In this document: one piece after another, positions 22,588-33,402 of the stretch
Numbering within the stretch: position 1 is the stretch's first letter
How the letters are laid out: the number at the start of each line of letters is the position of its first letter
Source: Moringa oleifera
Taxonomy: Eukaryota > Streptophyta > Magnoliopsida > Brassicales > Moringaceae
Direction: 5' to 3'
DNA length: 64,000 nucleotides
Assembly: GCA_021397835.1 (NCBI GenBank)
Contig: JAJFZO010000385.1
Coordinates: 166,001 to 230,000 of the forward strand
The notes under the pieces: model-generated
Told to the model about the DNA's origin: nothing
Databases searched by the model: none
Seen by the model: only the letters and a program-made list of their open reading frames with translations
Position numbers and translations under genes: made by a program

Positions 22588-25500
22588 TCAAGCATACACA
22601 AGATGATGCTCATCCATTTGGTCAAATAAATCAGCAGGTGGCAAATTATTACAAGAAGACATGTGCTCCATACTAATATCGCATAAATCATCATCTTCAT
22701 CATAGTCTTATGGAGGTGCTGACAGCACTACAGACCATTTGGCATCAATTGGATCTTCAATGTAAAATACTTGTCTTGCTTGTGAAGACAATATAAACTG
22801 ATCATTCCTATATCCAATCCGATTGAGATCAACTATTACAACTCCTAGATCATCAACTTTAACACCGCTACTATTCTCAATCCAATCACATTTGAAAACT
22901 GGAACTCTGAAAGTTGTATAATCTAGTTCCCATATTTCTTGTATAACTCCATAGAATGATAAATCACCATATATTGGATTTTTATCCTTAGCACTGGAGA
23001 TTTGCATAGTGTTGGCAACTAGAGTGACACCACTATTTTGATGGATCCTTGAGTTATCTCGTTGTTTTGTGTAAAAGCGACAACCGTTGATGATATATCC
23101 AGGATACTTGATTATTGCGGATTGAGGACCATGGGCAAGCCATCGTAGTGTTGATGAGACATTATGATTGGATGATAAAAGTTCATTCTCAATCTGTATC
23201 ATAACATATATTAGATGATCCATATTAAAAATAAATTTAATGTCTAGACAACAATAAGTATTCTTACCCGTGTGCGTAACCAATTACTTAAGGTTTGATT
23301 TTGTTCATCATGTAACCATTTGAGTCGTTTTGACTTGATAGAATTATCGACCCTTAACTGATTTAAGTGCTCACTGCATGTTAAGAATAAATCATCATAT
23401 AATAATTCAAATATTATTTCATATAATAATAAAATATGAGTCATAAAATTTAATTACCTTATATATGGTTGAACTTCACTCGTATTCATCAAAACATACA
23501 AGTGCGCTTGATGAAGGAGGACATGATCAGCTTTCTCAACATTTCCACTAGTTAGAGCTTTTCCATTCCGAGTTGAATGACCAAGTACATTCTTTCATGG
23601 GGGAATTCCAATAATATTCATATCAGATAACCCTTTAACACTTTCATGTATCTTTCAAATAGGTACATCCATCGTAAATACACGGGACCACATAATTTTA
23701 CTTCTCTGATAAGATGAACTGTGAGGTGGACCATAATATCAAAAAAGCTGGGAGGAAAGTACTTCTCAAGCAAACAAAGTGTTGTGACAAGTTCGTTTTG
23801 AATTCCATCTAACTTTGACACGTCCACCACCTTTTGGCATAACAAATTGAAGAACATGCAAAGTCTGATGAGAGCATATCTAACCTGTTTGGGTAGCACA
23901 CCTCGTAAAGCAATAGGTAAAAGTTGTTACATTAGGATGTGACAATCATGCGACTTCAACCCCATATAGTTTCAAGTCGTCCATGGATACTAGATTTCTG
24001 ATGTTCGAAGAATACCCATCCGGTACCTTAATCTCACTGAAAACTTTACAGAATATTTTTTTTCTTCTCTAGATAAAGTGTAGCATGCAGGTGGTAGAAA
24101 TGTACGATTACCGCGAACTTGTGGTTCCAACTCAGACCTTAACCCCATGTCTTTCAAATCCATTCTTGCTGCTAATCCATCTTTAGATTTTTCTGGAATA
24201 TCAAGCAATTTCCCAAGAAGACTATCACAAATTTTCTCTTCAATGTGCATGACATCTAGAATATGTCTGATATGCATGGACTTCCAATATGGTAAATCAA
24301 AGAAAATCGACCTCTTTTTCCAGCACTGTGTAACAACATCTTCTTTACCCATTGTACTTCGTTTCTTCGACTTTCCCCATGAATTTACTAAACATTGAAC
24401 TTTGTGAAAGACTTCTTCACTGCTTAATGGTTGGGGAGCAATTCTGAATTCTTGTTCACCATTGAAGGCCTTTTTCTGTCTGCGGTAAGGATGATGTCGT
24501 GGTAAGAATCTCCTGTGTCCAACATATGACATCTTTTTACTATGTTTTAAGTGACTAGCTTGGGTGTTCTCAGCACAGATAGGACAAGCATAATACCCTT
24601 TAACAATGCAACCAGATAAATTACCATATGCAGGAAAATCATTGATTGTCCATAACAAAACAGCTTTCAAGTAAAATGACTCATTACGGTACGCATCATG
24701 TGCTTTTACACTTGTGTCCCATAACATTTTTAAGTCTTCTATAAATGGAGCCAAATAGACATCGATATCATTACCAGGTTGTTTAGGACCTGATATTAGT
24801 AACGTCAACATCATGAACTTTCTCTTCATTGTTAACCATGGCGGTAAATTATAGTTCACCATAATCACTGGCCAACAACTATATCGACTACTCAATGTAC
24901 TATGCGGATTAATCCCATCTGCTGATATAGCAAGCCTTAAGTTTCTTGGCTCTGAAGCAAACTCTGGCTACATGTAGTCAACCAATTTCCATGATGGTGT
25001 ATCCGATGGATGCCTCAACTGACCATCAATTTCCCTTTTATTTGAATGCCATGTAAGGTGTTTTAATATTTCAGAACTTTTGAACATTCTTCTAAATCTT
25101 GGTATTGGTGGAAAATACCATAACACCTTAGCAGGCACACCAGTCTTTATTTTGTTACCGTTTTTCATTACTTTCCATCTTGAAAGTCCACAAGTTAGAC
25201 ATTGAATGTCATCCTGAAACTCCTTCCGATATAATATGCAATCATTTGGACAGGTATGAATCTTTTGATACTCCATCCCTAATGCATTCAATGTTTTCTT
25301 GGCATCATACATGGATGTAGGCATTTCATTATTATCAGGCAAAATGTCGGCAATCAAATTTAAAAGATCACTGAAGCTTTGATCGGACCAACCGTATTTT
25401 GCCTTCAAATTGTACAATTTAACTAGAGTAGATAATTTAGTAAACTTCACTAATCCAGAGTACAAAGGTTTCTCAGCATCACAAAGTAATCTTTCAAAGT

Positions 25501-25854
25501 GGTTAGGATTACTATCATACTCTGCAAATGCCTCTTATACCATTTCTACAGTGTTATCAACTTCTTCGATGTGTTCTACCTCCTTAACAACTTTAGCATT
25601 CTTACTAGTACAAGACCCAACAATACTGGTTTCTCCGTGCCATATCCAGTTTTGATAGCAGCTATCAACTCCATATATATATAAATGATTCCGTATCTCA
25701 TATAGCGTATGACACTTCATGTTGCACATTTAATACATGGACACCGAATTAATTCAGGGTTATCACTATTCTGAATAGCATAATCTAAAAAGTTATTCAC
25801 CCCTACATCATATGCCTCTGATCTTCTATCAGCAAACATCCAAGTTTTATCCAT
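22588..25854 (-). pseudogene. CACTA TNP2-like transposase (Transposase_21), broken
   Basis: Start ATG at 25854 (MDKTWMFADRRSEAYDVGV). Domains in order: Transpos_assoc (IRCPC..C, NWIWHGE), the Transposase_21 core (DGINPHS, CWPVIMVNYNLPPW, GNDIDVYLAPFI, DFPAYGNLSG, CPIC), DUF4218 (FPPSFFDIMVHL) and DUF4216 (YGVIQEIWELDY, QARQVFYIEDP). Two introns with GT...AG borders are visible near 23460-23370 and 23270-23195. Lesions: a one-base frameshift near 25728; TAG just before PEFASEP (about 24978); a frameshift at an eight-A run (24056-24063); a further frameshift and a TAA near 23930; a frame change and TGA near 23600; TAA near 22708, before a still-open acidic tail ending at 22588. The family excises and reinserts the element. 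Confidence 0.9.
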
Positions 25855-25859
25855 TTTGA

Positions 25860-26290
25860 AATTTAAAAGACATTTAATTATTTACTTTTCAAACATCTAA
25901 TATACCATTTTGAACAGCATAATCTAATTAATTATCTATTTAAAATTTAACTAAATATATTAATTTATGTTAACAATAAATCAATATAATTAAATTTGAT
26001 AAAATATACCAATTAATCTTACGTAAAAAAATTAATTCAACCATAAATTCATCTACACCTAATATATAATTAATTTATCAAAATATAAATTCATCTAATT
26101 AACATTTTTAATTTATCAATTAATATAAAAATTTTAATAATTATGAAATAATAAATATATCAATATATATCCATTCATACCAAATATGTTCATCCAAATA
26201 TACTAATGAAAAAAATTAAAATTTCATCAATCAATAACAATTCACCTAACACAATTAAACAAAAACTTCTCAAAATAAAATTTCATCTAC
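25860..26290. other. AT-rich noncoding CACTA interior (upstream of transposase)
   Basis: This AT-rich stretch lies upstream of the TNP2-like start codon and would hold its promoter and leader. No specific element is recognised beyond general AT richness. Confidence 0.5.
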
Positions 26291-26299
26291 CTGTATAGA

Positions 26300-26740
26300 G
26301 AACAAAGAGATGGCCGGAAAGGTTGCCAGCAGCTACCCCAGCTGGTTCTGGACGAACAGCAGACAAGGGAATGGCTGGAGAATGGCTGCTGTGTGGAAAA
26401 AGACCAAAACAGAGAGTGCTGGAAAGGCTGCCAGCAGCCACCCCAGCTGCTTCTGGATGGACTGCAGACAAGGAAATGGCCGGAGAATGGCTAGCTGTGT
26501 GGACAGAGACCAAAACAGAGAGTGCTAGAAACGCTGCCAGTAGCTACACCAGCTGGTTCTGGATTGACTGCAGAAAGGAGAATGGTCGGAGAATGGATGG
26601 CTGGCTGTGTGGATAGATACCAAAACAGAGAGTGCCGAAAAGGCTGCCACCAGCTACCCCAGCTAGTTGTGGATGGACTGCAGACAGGAGAATCGCCAGA
26701 GAATGGATGGCTGGCGGTGCAGCTACTTCTGGACAGTCTG
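26300..26740. repeat. tandem repeat, ~106-110 bp x about 4, inside CACTA
   Basis: The landmark ACCAAAACAGAGAGTG recurs at 26403, 26509 and 26619. Each unit also carries a GGCTGCCAGCAGC-like block, CCAGCTGNTTCTGGA and GGAGAATGG. GC content is well above the surrounding AT-rich CACTA sequence. No coding function is apparent. Confidence 0.85.
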
Positions 26741-26844
26741 TGAAGAGGAGAATTCCGACCTTAGAGAGAAAAAATGAAGCGGGATGTTATGGCGGGCTCT
26801 GGAAAAAAATTTAGATCCCCACCTTAAAAAGCAAGGTAACATAT

Positions 26845-26950
26845 CCTTCAACGTCAGTTCTGGAATAACTGACGTTGAAGGTTACGAAGGCCAAAGAATG
26901 GGAACCTTCAACGTCAGTTATTCCAGAACTGACGTTGAAGGTTCCCATTC
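26845..26950. repeat. pair of internal hairpins, reverse complements of each other
   Basis: Hairpin 1 (26845-26881) has a 15-bp perfect stem CCTTCAACGTCAGTT and the loop CTGGAAT. Hairpin 2 (26896-26950) has a 24-bp perfect stem and the loop ATTCCAG, and its core is the reverse complement of hairpin 1. The AACGTCAGTT motif matches the subterminal repeat type, so these look like internal copies of CACTA end motifs. Confidence 0.85.
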
Positions 26951-27133
26951 TCTGGCAACTGCATAGTTGTCTCCTCCGGATAACAAATTACTACTAGTTA
27001 GTTTTCTGTAAATTATTTTGGATGCCTCTGCTGCATACGAATCTTAATTTCAGGGTTCTTGATGTTACTTTTTGGACTAAATTGTAGCACATAGAACCTG
27101 AGTTCTATGTAGTTCTGTTGATCTTTGTTGCAG

Positions 27134-27281
27134 TAAATCAGAATATGTGATCTTCAAGCTCAAAGAGATGGGAAAGATCGGGGAGAAAGATATACTACAG
27201 ATCTGCAATCAGTTCAACAAGCTTGATCCCAACAACTCTGGGAAGATTACACTGCCTGATCTCTTGGAGCATCGCTGGTGA
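27134..27281 (+). pseudogene. captured last exon of a two-pore K+ channel (TPK) gene
   Basis: The exon follows a good 3' splice site (TTTGTTGCAG, ending 27133). From 27135 it encodes 48 residues, SEYVIFKLKEMGKI ... DILQICNQFNKLDPNNSGKITLPDLL, then TGA at 27279-27281. This matches the C-terminal EF-hand of plant vacuolar TPK channels. The EF-hand loop DPNNSGKITLPD is intact. It is on the strand opposite to the transposase genes. No pore or transmembrane segment of TPK is present, so it is a fragment, best explained by transduplication into the CACTA element. The sequence just upstream is presumably TPK intron and that downstream TPK 3' UTR. Confidence 0.85.
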
Positions 27282-28085
27282 TATTGAAAAGATGAAGTTT
27301 GTTTATCTTCCCACGTCAGGGGAAGACATAGTTTTCTTTCTTCTTTTTATTGGAGAGAAGGCAGAAGTACAGAGAAGTGGGAACAACGATCATCTTCCCA
27401 CGGAAAAGGTATACTGTAAGTGCACATATATATTTGGTGTCCTTTGAAAGGTTGTAGCAGATTGAGCAGTAGCATTGCGTCCAGCTTTTGTATGAGCAAA
27501 TGTACAATCATTGAATGTATAGAGATCTGGAGATGATACCTTTTGACAGTTTCTATGTTCTCAAAAGAACATGCAATTAATACAAATCGACCTGTTAATC
27601 CCCCCCATTTGAGAAAAGCTTTGAAGTACTGGCTTCTCTGGATTTAACTCTGTTGGGTTTCTGGGACTCAAATTAGGGTCTGAATTTGTCTAACACTGTC
27701 TGTGTTATGTTTACTACTATCCAGCACATTTGCTGTCTTGGACTCGGTTAGAATGGCCTGAGCCTGCACCCTGTTGATCTGAGCCTTCTTTACAGATTGG
27801 ATTTGCACCTTGTTGAGCTGAACATTATTTGCGGAGTGGATTGCAAATTGTTCTGCCTGTGGATTTTGACTTTTGCTTGCTCTTTCTCCTGATTCGACCA
27901 TGGGAGCTTTTTCCTTGTCCTCTGCCCAGAGAATGGGAAGGTTCACATTCTTTGGTCTTCAATGCAAGTCCTTTGGTCTTCAATATGGACCTTGGTGCAG
28001 CCTCTTGCAGCAACAGTAGCAGCCATTGCTGCAGAGTAATGGCTGCTTACAGCTGCAGCAAGGAAAGCAGCAGCAACCCATGCTG
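27282..28085 (-). other. unrecognised CACTA interior with a 92-codon minus-strand open frame
   Basis: Sequence after the TPK stop probably begins as its 3' UTR. A minus-strand open frame at 27946-27668 (MNLPILWAEDKEKAPMVESG...) is rich in Gln, Lys and Asn. An Ala-rich open stretch (AKIAAAWVAAAFLAAAV) lies just before it, near 28110-27960. I do not recognise either. They may be parts of a second captured host gene or degraded element sequence. Confidence 0.4.
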
Positions 28086-28089
28086 CTGC

Positions 28090-28383
28090 AATTTTGGCCT
28101 TTGACGCCAGTTCTCGAAGAACTGGCATCAAAGTGTTAATGTTTAACATCCATGAGAACTGACATTAAATGTTATCTTTTAATGTCAGTTCTTAAGGAAC
28201 TGACGTTAAAATTTGAATTCATAGCTTTTTTAACCAGTTCTTCTTTAATTGGCGTTAAAAACCTTACTTTTAATGACAGTTTTGAAATAACTGTCATAAA
28301 AAATGTTGATAAATCTTTTAATGACAGTTCTTTGAATAACTGTCATTAAATTGATGTCAATTATTATAATTTTTGTAGTAGTA
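28090..28383. repeat. CACTA right subterminal repeats and terminal inverted repeat
   Basis: Hairpin-like pairs such as GACGCCAGTTCTCGAAGAACTGGCATC and TTTAATGACAGTT...AACTGTCATTAAA lead to the terminus TTTTGTAGTAGTA (28371-28383). The terminal base differs from the left CACTA end. TTG at 28384-28386 is the target duplication. Confidence 0.88.
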
Positions 28384-28386
28384 TTG

Positions 28387-30060
28387 GCACAAATAGCCTA
28401 CTGCCCTTGGCATACAGTAGGCCATTTTCCAGCCAATACTTCTGCACCAAGCCCTCAGAAACTTGTTGCTTAAGCTTCACATAGTTCGAGTCCAAGTGAG
28501 ACTATTCTTTGACTCGATCACAAAATGTTGCTTGCACCAAAGACAACGCTGCCACATATGATTCAACCTCTTTTCTGCTTAAAGCATCCGCCACCTGATT
28601 CTGCCTACCAGGTTTATGCAGCCACAGAAAATCAAACTCAGCAAGGAACTCTTGCCAATGTGCTTGCTTGGGAGTCAACTTCTTCTGGGTCTTGAAGTAA
28701 GTGTTTGCTACGTTGTCTGTCACCACTGTGAACTTCGTACCCAGCAAGTAGTGCCTCCACACATCCAAGCAATGCACCACTATAGCCATTTCTTTCTCAT
28801 GAACCGAATACCTCTGCTCCGCATCCTTTAACTTTCGACTCTCGAAAGCAATGGGGTGCCCCTCTTGCACCAAGACCCCTCCAATGGCCCTATCAGAAGC
28901 ATCAGTTTGTACCTCAAAAGGTTTCTCGAAGTCTGGCAAGGCCAAAATGGGCTTCGAAGACACTGCTGTCTTTAGCTTCTCGAAAGCATCCTGACAAGCA
29001 TCCGTCCAGCACCACGCTTGCTCTTTCTTGAGCAGATCCGTCAAAGGGTTCACTTTCTTTGAGTACCCTTTGATGAATTTTCGATAGTAGTTGGCTAACC
29101 CAAGGAACGATCGCAAGTCAGAGATCTTCCTTGGCGTAGGCCAATCTACAATGGTCTCCACCTTTCGATCATCCATTCTGATTCGGCCCTTGCTGACCCA
29201 ATGCCCCAAGAAATTCACTTCTCGACGGCAAAATTCGCACTTCTCTTTCTTGACATAGAGCTTGTATTTTCTTAACTTAGAAAAGACAGCCCTTATGTGA
29301 TTCACATGCTCAACTAGTGATTCACTATATACCACAATGCCATCCAAGTAAACAACCACAAATTCATCCAAGAATTCATATAGCACATCGTTCATCAAAT
29401 TGCAAAATGTGGCAGGAGCATTAGTTAAGCCAAAAGGCATCACGAGAAATTCATAAGACCCGTACCTGGTCACACATGTTGTCTTTGGCTCGTCCTCCGC
29501 CTAGATCCTTACTTGCCAATACCCAGATCGCAAGTCTAGCTTTGTGAAGTAGGATGTTTGGACAATCGATCAAGGTACTTGTTCTTCACTGTTACCTTGT
29601 TCAGTGCTCGGTAGTCCACACACATCCTCAAGGATCCATCTTACTTCTTTTGAAACAACACCGGTGCACCATATGGAGCCTTTGAAGGTTGAATAAGGCC
29701 TGCTTGCAACAGTTCATCGAGTTGCTTCCTCAACTCAACCAACTCTAATGGAGACATTTTGTAAGGAGTGTTAGCCGGTGGTCTAGCTCCTGGTTCCAAC
29801 TCAATTTCGTGGTCAATTTCCCTCCTTGGTGGCAATTCTTTTGATAACTCAGGGGGCATGGTGTCAGAGAAATCTTCCAAGACTTCCATCACCATGTCGG
29901 GTACTTTGACCCGCTAATCAGGCTTGATCTCGATCAAGGCAGCCACGTATGCTTGATCGCCCCTCTTTATCCCACTCTTGAATTGCTTGGCAGATTGCAA
30001 TTCAATTCTTTTGTCTTTCGCTTGTTGACTACTCTCCATGATACCAAATTGCAGCTAACA
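28387..30060 (-). pseudogene. gypsy-A pol, 5' segment: reverse transcriptase and RNase H
   Basis: From the right, a pre-RT region (ELQSAKQFKSGIKRGDQAYVAALIEI), then the RT start (29895-29641, PSKAPYGAPVLF), a TAA, CVDYRALNKV, and a deletion and stop near 29510. The RT palm and thumb follow at 29473 onward ([13 protein letters not shown]). The catalytic YLDD motif reads YLDG. RNase H follows ([24 protein letters not shown]). A TAG at 28502 interrupts the frame before the integrase linker. Protease and gag are missing beyond 30060. With 17241-18589 this is one element split by CACTA. Confidence 0.93.
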
Positions 30061-30061
30061 T

Positions 30062-30090
30062 AGTTGGTTCACTCGCTCGGTTTGGCCATT
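30062..30090 (-). pseudogene. 29-bp gypsy-A integrase scrap
   Basis: TAGTTGGTTCACTCGCTCGG followed by TTTGGCCAT matches the integrase segment encoding QTERVNQLL (compare 18032-18062). It sits between the end of one gypsy-A pol and the start of the next LTR. This suggests that the second copy had inserted into the integrase of another gypsy-A element before the rearrangement. Confidence 0.75.
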
Positions 30091-30904
30091 TGTCACACGG
30101 TTGAGCTCTATGCTCGAATTTTCACCGAGTGATGGCACGAGTAACACCTAACTCATCAGCCAATCCGCTACAAAGGCCCTCAATCTCAAGTGAGCTTTAT
30201 GCTAGAAGCACACACCCACGCACACAAGAGAGAATGAAAGAGAGACACAAGTGTTTACGGGAACCAATCCCAACCTTTTTCACTAACGAATAAGGATTTA
30301 CACTCTAGATACAGCAGGACATCCCCCCCTTGATGACTCTGCCTCTGGGTTTATATAGCCTACAAAATTTGGCAGTTGACACCCCCAACTGCCCTAGGGT
30401 AATGGGGTTTCATCCCCACATGCAGCTTTGACTCCAGCCCCTTGCGACAAGTGTCCCACTCCCTTGCAAGTGCCTGGTAACCACTGGTAACTGCTGGTAA
30501 CTGCTGGTAACCACTGGTAACTGCTGTCAACTGCTGTAAACTGCTGGAAACTGCTGCTAGCTTCGTGGGCTAAGCCCACCAAATGCACCCCGAGTGCCTC
30601 GTGCTCATTTGCGTGCCCGATAAGGTGCCAACGCGAGCCCGTGTCTGTTTTTCTGCCAGTGTTCTGCTCACCCGCTGCCCAGGTGCCCTGCACCATGTCC
30701 AGTCCTCATGAGCCATCTCTTTATGACTCACGCATCAAGGACTTGACCGATAGCCATCGCGAGTGGGCTGCTCCCGTGAGCAGGCCCAAGCAGGTGTCAA
30801 CACTCGCTTGTGATGCTTCCCATGGCATCACTTGGGCTGGGGCCCCGATGAGCATCCCATGTCTTCATCGTGCCACCACGCCACTGATATGTAAGGGGCT
30901 TACA
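30091..30904 (-). repeat. gypsy-A 3' LTR, second copy, 814 bp
   Basis: It has the same ends as 16437-17240 (TGTAAGCCCC ... CCGTGTGACA on the minus strand), a TATATAAA box near 30349-30356 and a decamer tract at 30473-30555. A polypurine tract and pol follow at 30905. Confidence 0.9.
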
Positions 30905-32160
30905 AACCACCCCCACCAGAAGAGTGCGACGTCCTCGTCGCGACACCTTCTAGATAAGCCTTGACCTTATCTTCAAATTGCCACAAAGTTACTGCCTTTT
31001 CCCAAGTAGCATCGGCTGCTTCCTCGCCATGCCATCGTACCAAGTATTCTGTCCGCCTGTTTTTCTTGCTCGCCCTAAGCGTTCTATGATCAAGGATCTC
31101 CGCGAGGTCCTTGGCCAAGTGCTTGCGAACCGTTGGGGGAGCTCTTTTTGCTTTCACCCGATCTGTGTTAACATCTTTATGATATTCCTTTAAGAAACTA
31201 ACATGAAAAGTTGGATGCACCTTAAATCGTTCGGGCAGCTGCAATCTATAGGCCACTTTGCTTACCTTCCTGACAACTTCGAACGAACCATCATACTTTT
31301 ATGCGAGCCCTTTGTGGTATCTTTTATCTGTAACCTTTTTCCAGATTTGTGGGGTAAGTTTCAGCATCACTTTGTCCCCCACCTTGAACTCCAAGTCCCT
31401 TCTGTTTCCATCAGCATGCTTCTTCATTCATTCGGCTCCCTTAGCCAAACTGTCGCGGGCTTGCTCCACCAGCTCTGTTTTGTCCCGAGCAAAGCGATAA
31501 GCTGCTGGACAAGGCCCTTGCGATTTCTGTTTCGCAATATCATGCGGAGTAAGGGGCTGCCTTCCAAGAACTATCTCCGCTGGACTCATCCCCGTAGATG
31601 AGGAGCGGTGGACATTGTAGCAAAACTGAGCAACGTCTAACAAATCCAACCAGTTTCGTTGGCTGGCATTGACATAGTGCCTCAAATATTCCTCTAATAG
31701 TTGGTTCACTCGCTCAGTTTGGCCATCTGTTTGGGGATGATTGGTAGTGGAAAACTTTAATTCAGACCCCATCATGTTGAAAAGAGTAGTCCAAAACCGA
31801 CCCGTGAACCGTGAGTCTCTATCACTAATTATGTCCTCCGGCAACCCGAAATACTTAACCACATTTCTCATAATTAGTTCAGCTGCAATCTCCGCTGGAA
31901 AAGCTTGAGGTGCAGCAATGAAAATAGCATGCTTTGAAAAACGATCTACCACCACAAGGATAGATCTCATACCTTTTACTTTTGGAAAACCAACGATGAA
32001 GTCAATGGAGATGGATTGCCATGGCTTCTCCGGAATGGGCCGAGGCTGTAACAATCCTGCCTCTTTCTTTCTTTCAGTCTTGTCTTGTTGGCACACAAGA
32101 CAAGTCTTGACATAGGACTCAACGTCCTCTTCCATCTTTGGCCAAAAGTATGACTTTCCC
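30905..32160 (-). pseudogene. gypsy-A second copy: integrase and chromodomain
   Basis: A minus-strand open stretch from about 32160 to 31428 holds the CLVCQQDK zinc ligands, DFIVGFPK, SDRDSRFTG and GQTERVNQLLEE, and runs through ASQRNWLDLLDV, where the first copy has a stop. After a short broken region, 31256-30905 holds the C-terminus and chromodomain (RRTEYLVRWHGEEAADATWE, ending SSGGGGL). The element is cut at 32160, in the middle of the integrase zinc-binding domain, and joined to 26S rRNA sequence through an 11-bp filler. Confidence 0.92.
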
Positions 32161-32169
32161 TCTTCCATC

Positions 32170-32565
32170 TTAATCAACCAACACCCTTTGTGGGTTCTAG
32201 ATTAACGCGTAGTTGGGCACCATAACTAACTTTCGATTCATCCCGCATCACCAGTTTTGCTTGCCAAAAATGGCCGACTTGGAGCTCTCGATTCCGCGGG
32301 ATGGCTCAACGAAGCAGCCGCCCCGTACTACTTACTTAAAGTTTGAGAATAGGTTGAGGGTATTGCGCCCTCGATACCTCTAATCATTGGCTCTACCCGA
32401 TAGAACTCGCATATGAGCTCTAGCTATCCTGAGGGAAACTTTGGAGGGAACCACTTATTAGACGATTTGATTAGTCTATCGCCCCTATACCTAAGTCAGA
32501 CGAATGATTTGCACGTCAGTACCGCTGCGGGCCTCCACTAGAGTTTCCTCTGGCTTCGTCCTGCT

Positions 32566-32596
<31 letters not shown>

Positions 32597-33402
32597 TGGG
32601 CATGGTCGCACTTGAACCCTTCTTAAAAGATCGAGGTCGGTCGATGGTGCACCCATGAGGGATCCCGCCAATCAGCTTCCTTGTGCCTTATGGGTTTACT
32701 CACTCGTTGACTCACACGCATGTCAGGCTTCTTGGTCCATGTTTGAAGACGGTTCGAATGGGGAGCCTACTGACCGATGCTAGAGGCATGCAGGTGCTGA
32801 AGCACCACCGCGATGGCACGTGCTGCCAGCCACGATCTCGACGATGACGTCTCCGCGAGCGTATCAAAGGCTCGGGCTTAGGCCGTCATCGCGATCTGCA
32901 TTGGCCCACACCCCGAGTCGATCAACGAACCAGCTCGTGGTCGTTCCACATTCAACCGAGGTACATCACTAGACCCCATCTGTTTCCTTCCCGAAAATTT
33001 CAAGCACCCGTTGACTCTCTTTTCAAAGTTCTTTTCATTTTTCCCTCGCGGCACTTGTTCGTTATCGGTCTTTCGCCCATATTTAGCCTTGGACGGAATT
33101 CTCCACCCTATTGTGGCTGCATTTCCAAACAACCTGACTCATCGATAGCGCCTCGTCGTGCGATAGGGTCCGAGCGAGATGGGGCTCTAACCCTCTCTGG
33201 CGCCCCTTTGCAGGGGACTTGGGCCCCAGTCTATCGCTGAGGACATTTCTCTAGACTACAATTCGAGCACCAAGGGTGCACGATTTTCAAGCTGGGCTTT
33301 TCCCGGTTCGCTCATCGTTACTAGGGGAATCCTTGTTAGTTTCTTTTCCTTCGCTTATTGATATGCTTAAACTCAGCGGGTGGTCTCGCCTAACCTGGGA
33401 TT
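32170..33402 (-). rRNA. 26S rRNA fragment (5' third), degenerate
   Basis: The antisense of plant 26S runs from the AATCGACCAACACCC region to the gene's 5' end (AAACTCAGCGGGTGGTC near 33372-33390), about 1.23 kb. Many CpG sites differ from the usual sequence by C-to-T or G-to-A changes. The left edge is a junction to gypsy-A. Confidence 0.92.

Larger units (their letters stand above)
18590..28383 (-). mobile_element. CACTA (En/Spm) DNA transposon, 9.8 kb
   Basis: The left terminus is CACTACTACAAA. The right terminus, read inward, is TACTACTACAAA, the same apart from the first base. A 3-bp TTG duplication flanks it, as usual for CACTA elements. Subterminal short inverted repeats built on TGACAGTT/AACTGTCA fill about 350 bp at the left end and 280 bp at the right. 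It carries two minus-strand genes, a TNP2-like transposase (25854-22588) and a Transposase_24/C48-protease gene (22413-19306). On the plus strand it carries a captured TPK exon (27134-27281). Both element genes have several disabling changes, so this copy is not autonomous. Confidence 0.95.
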
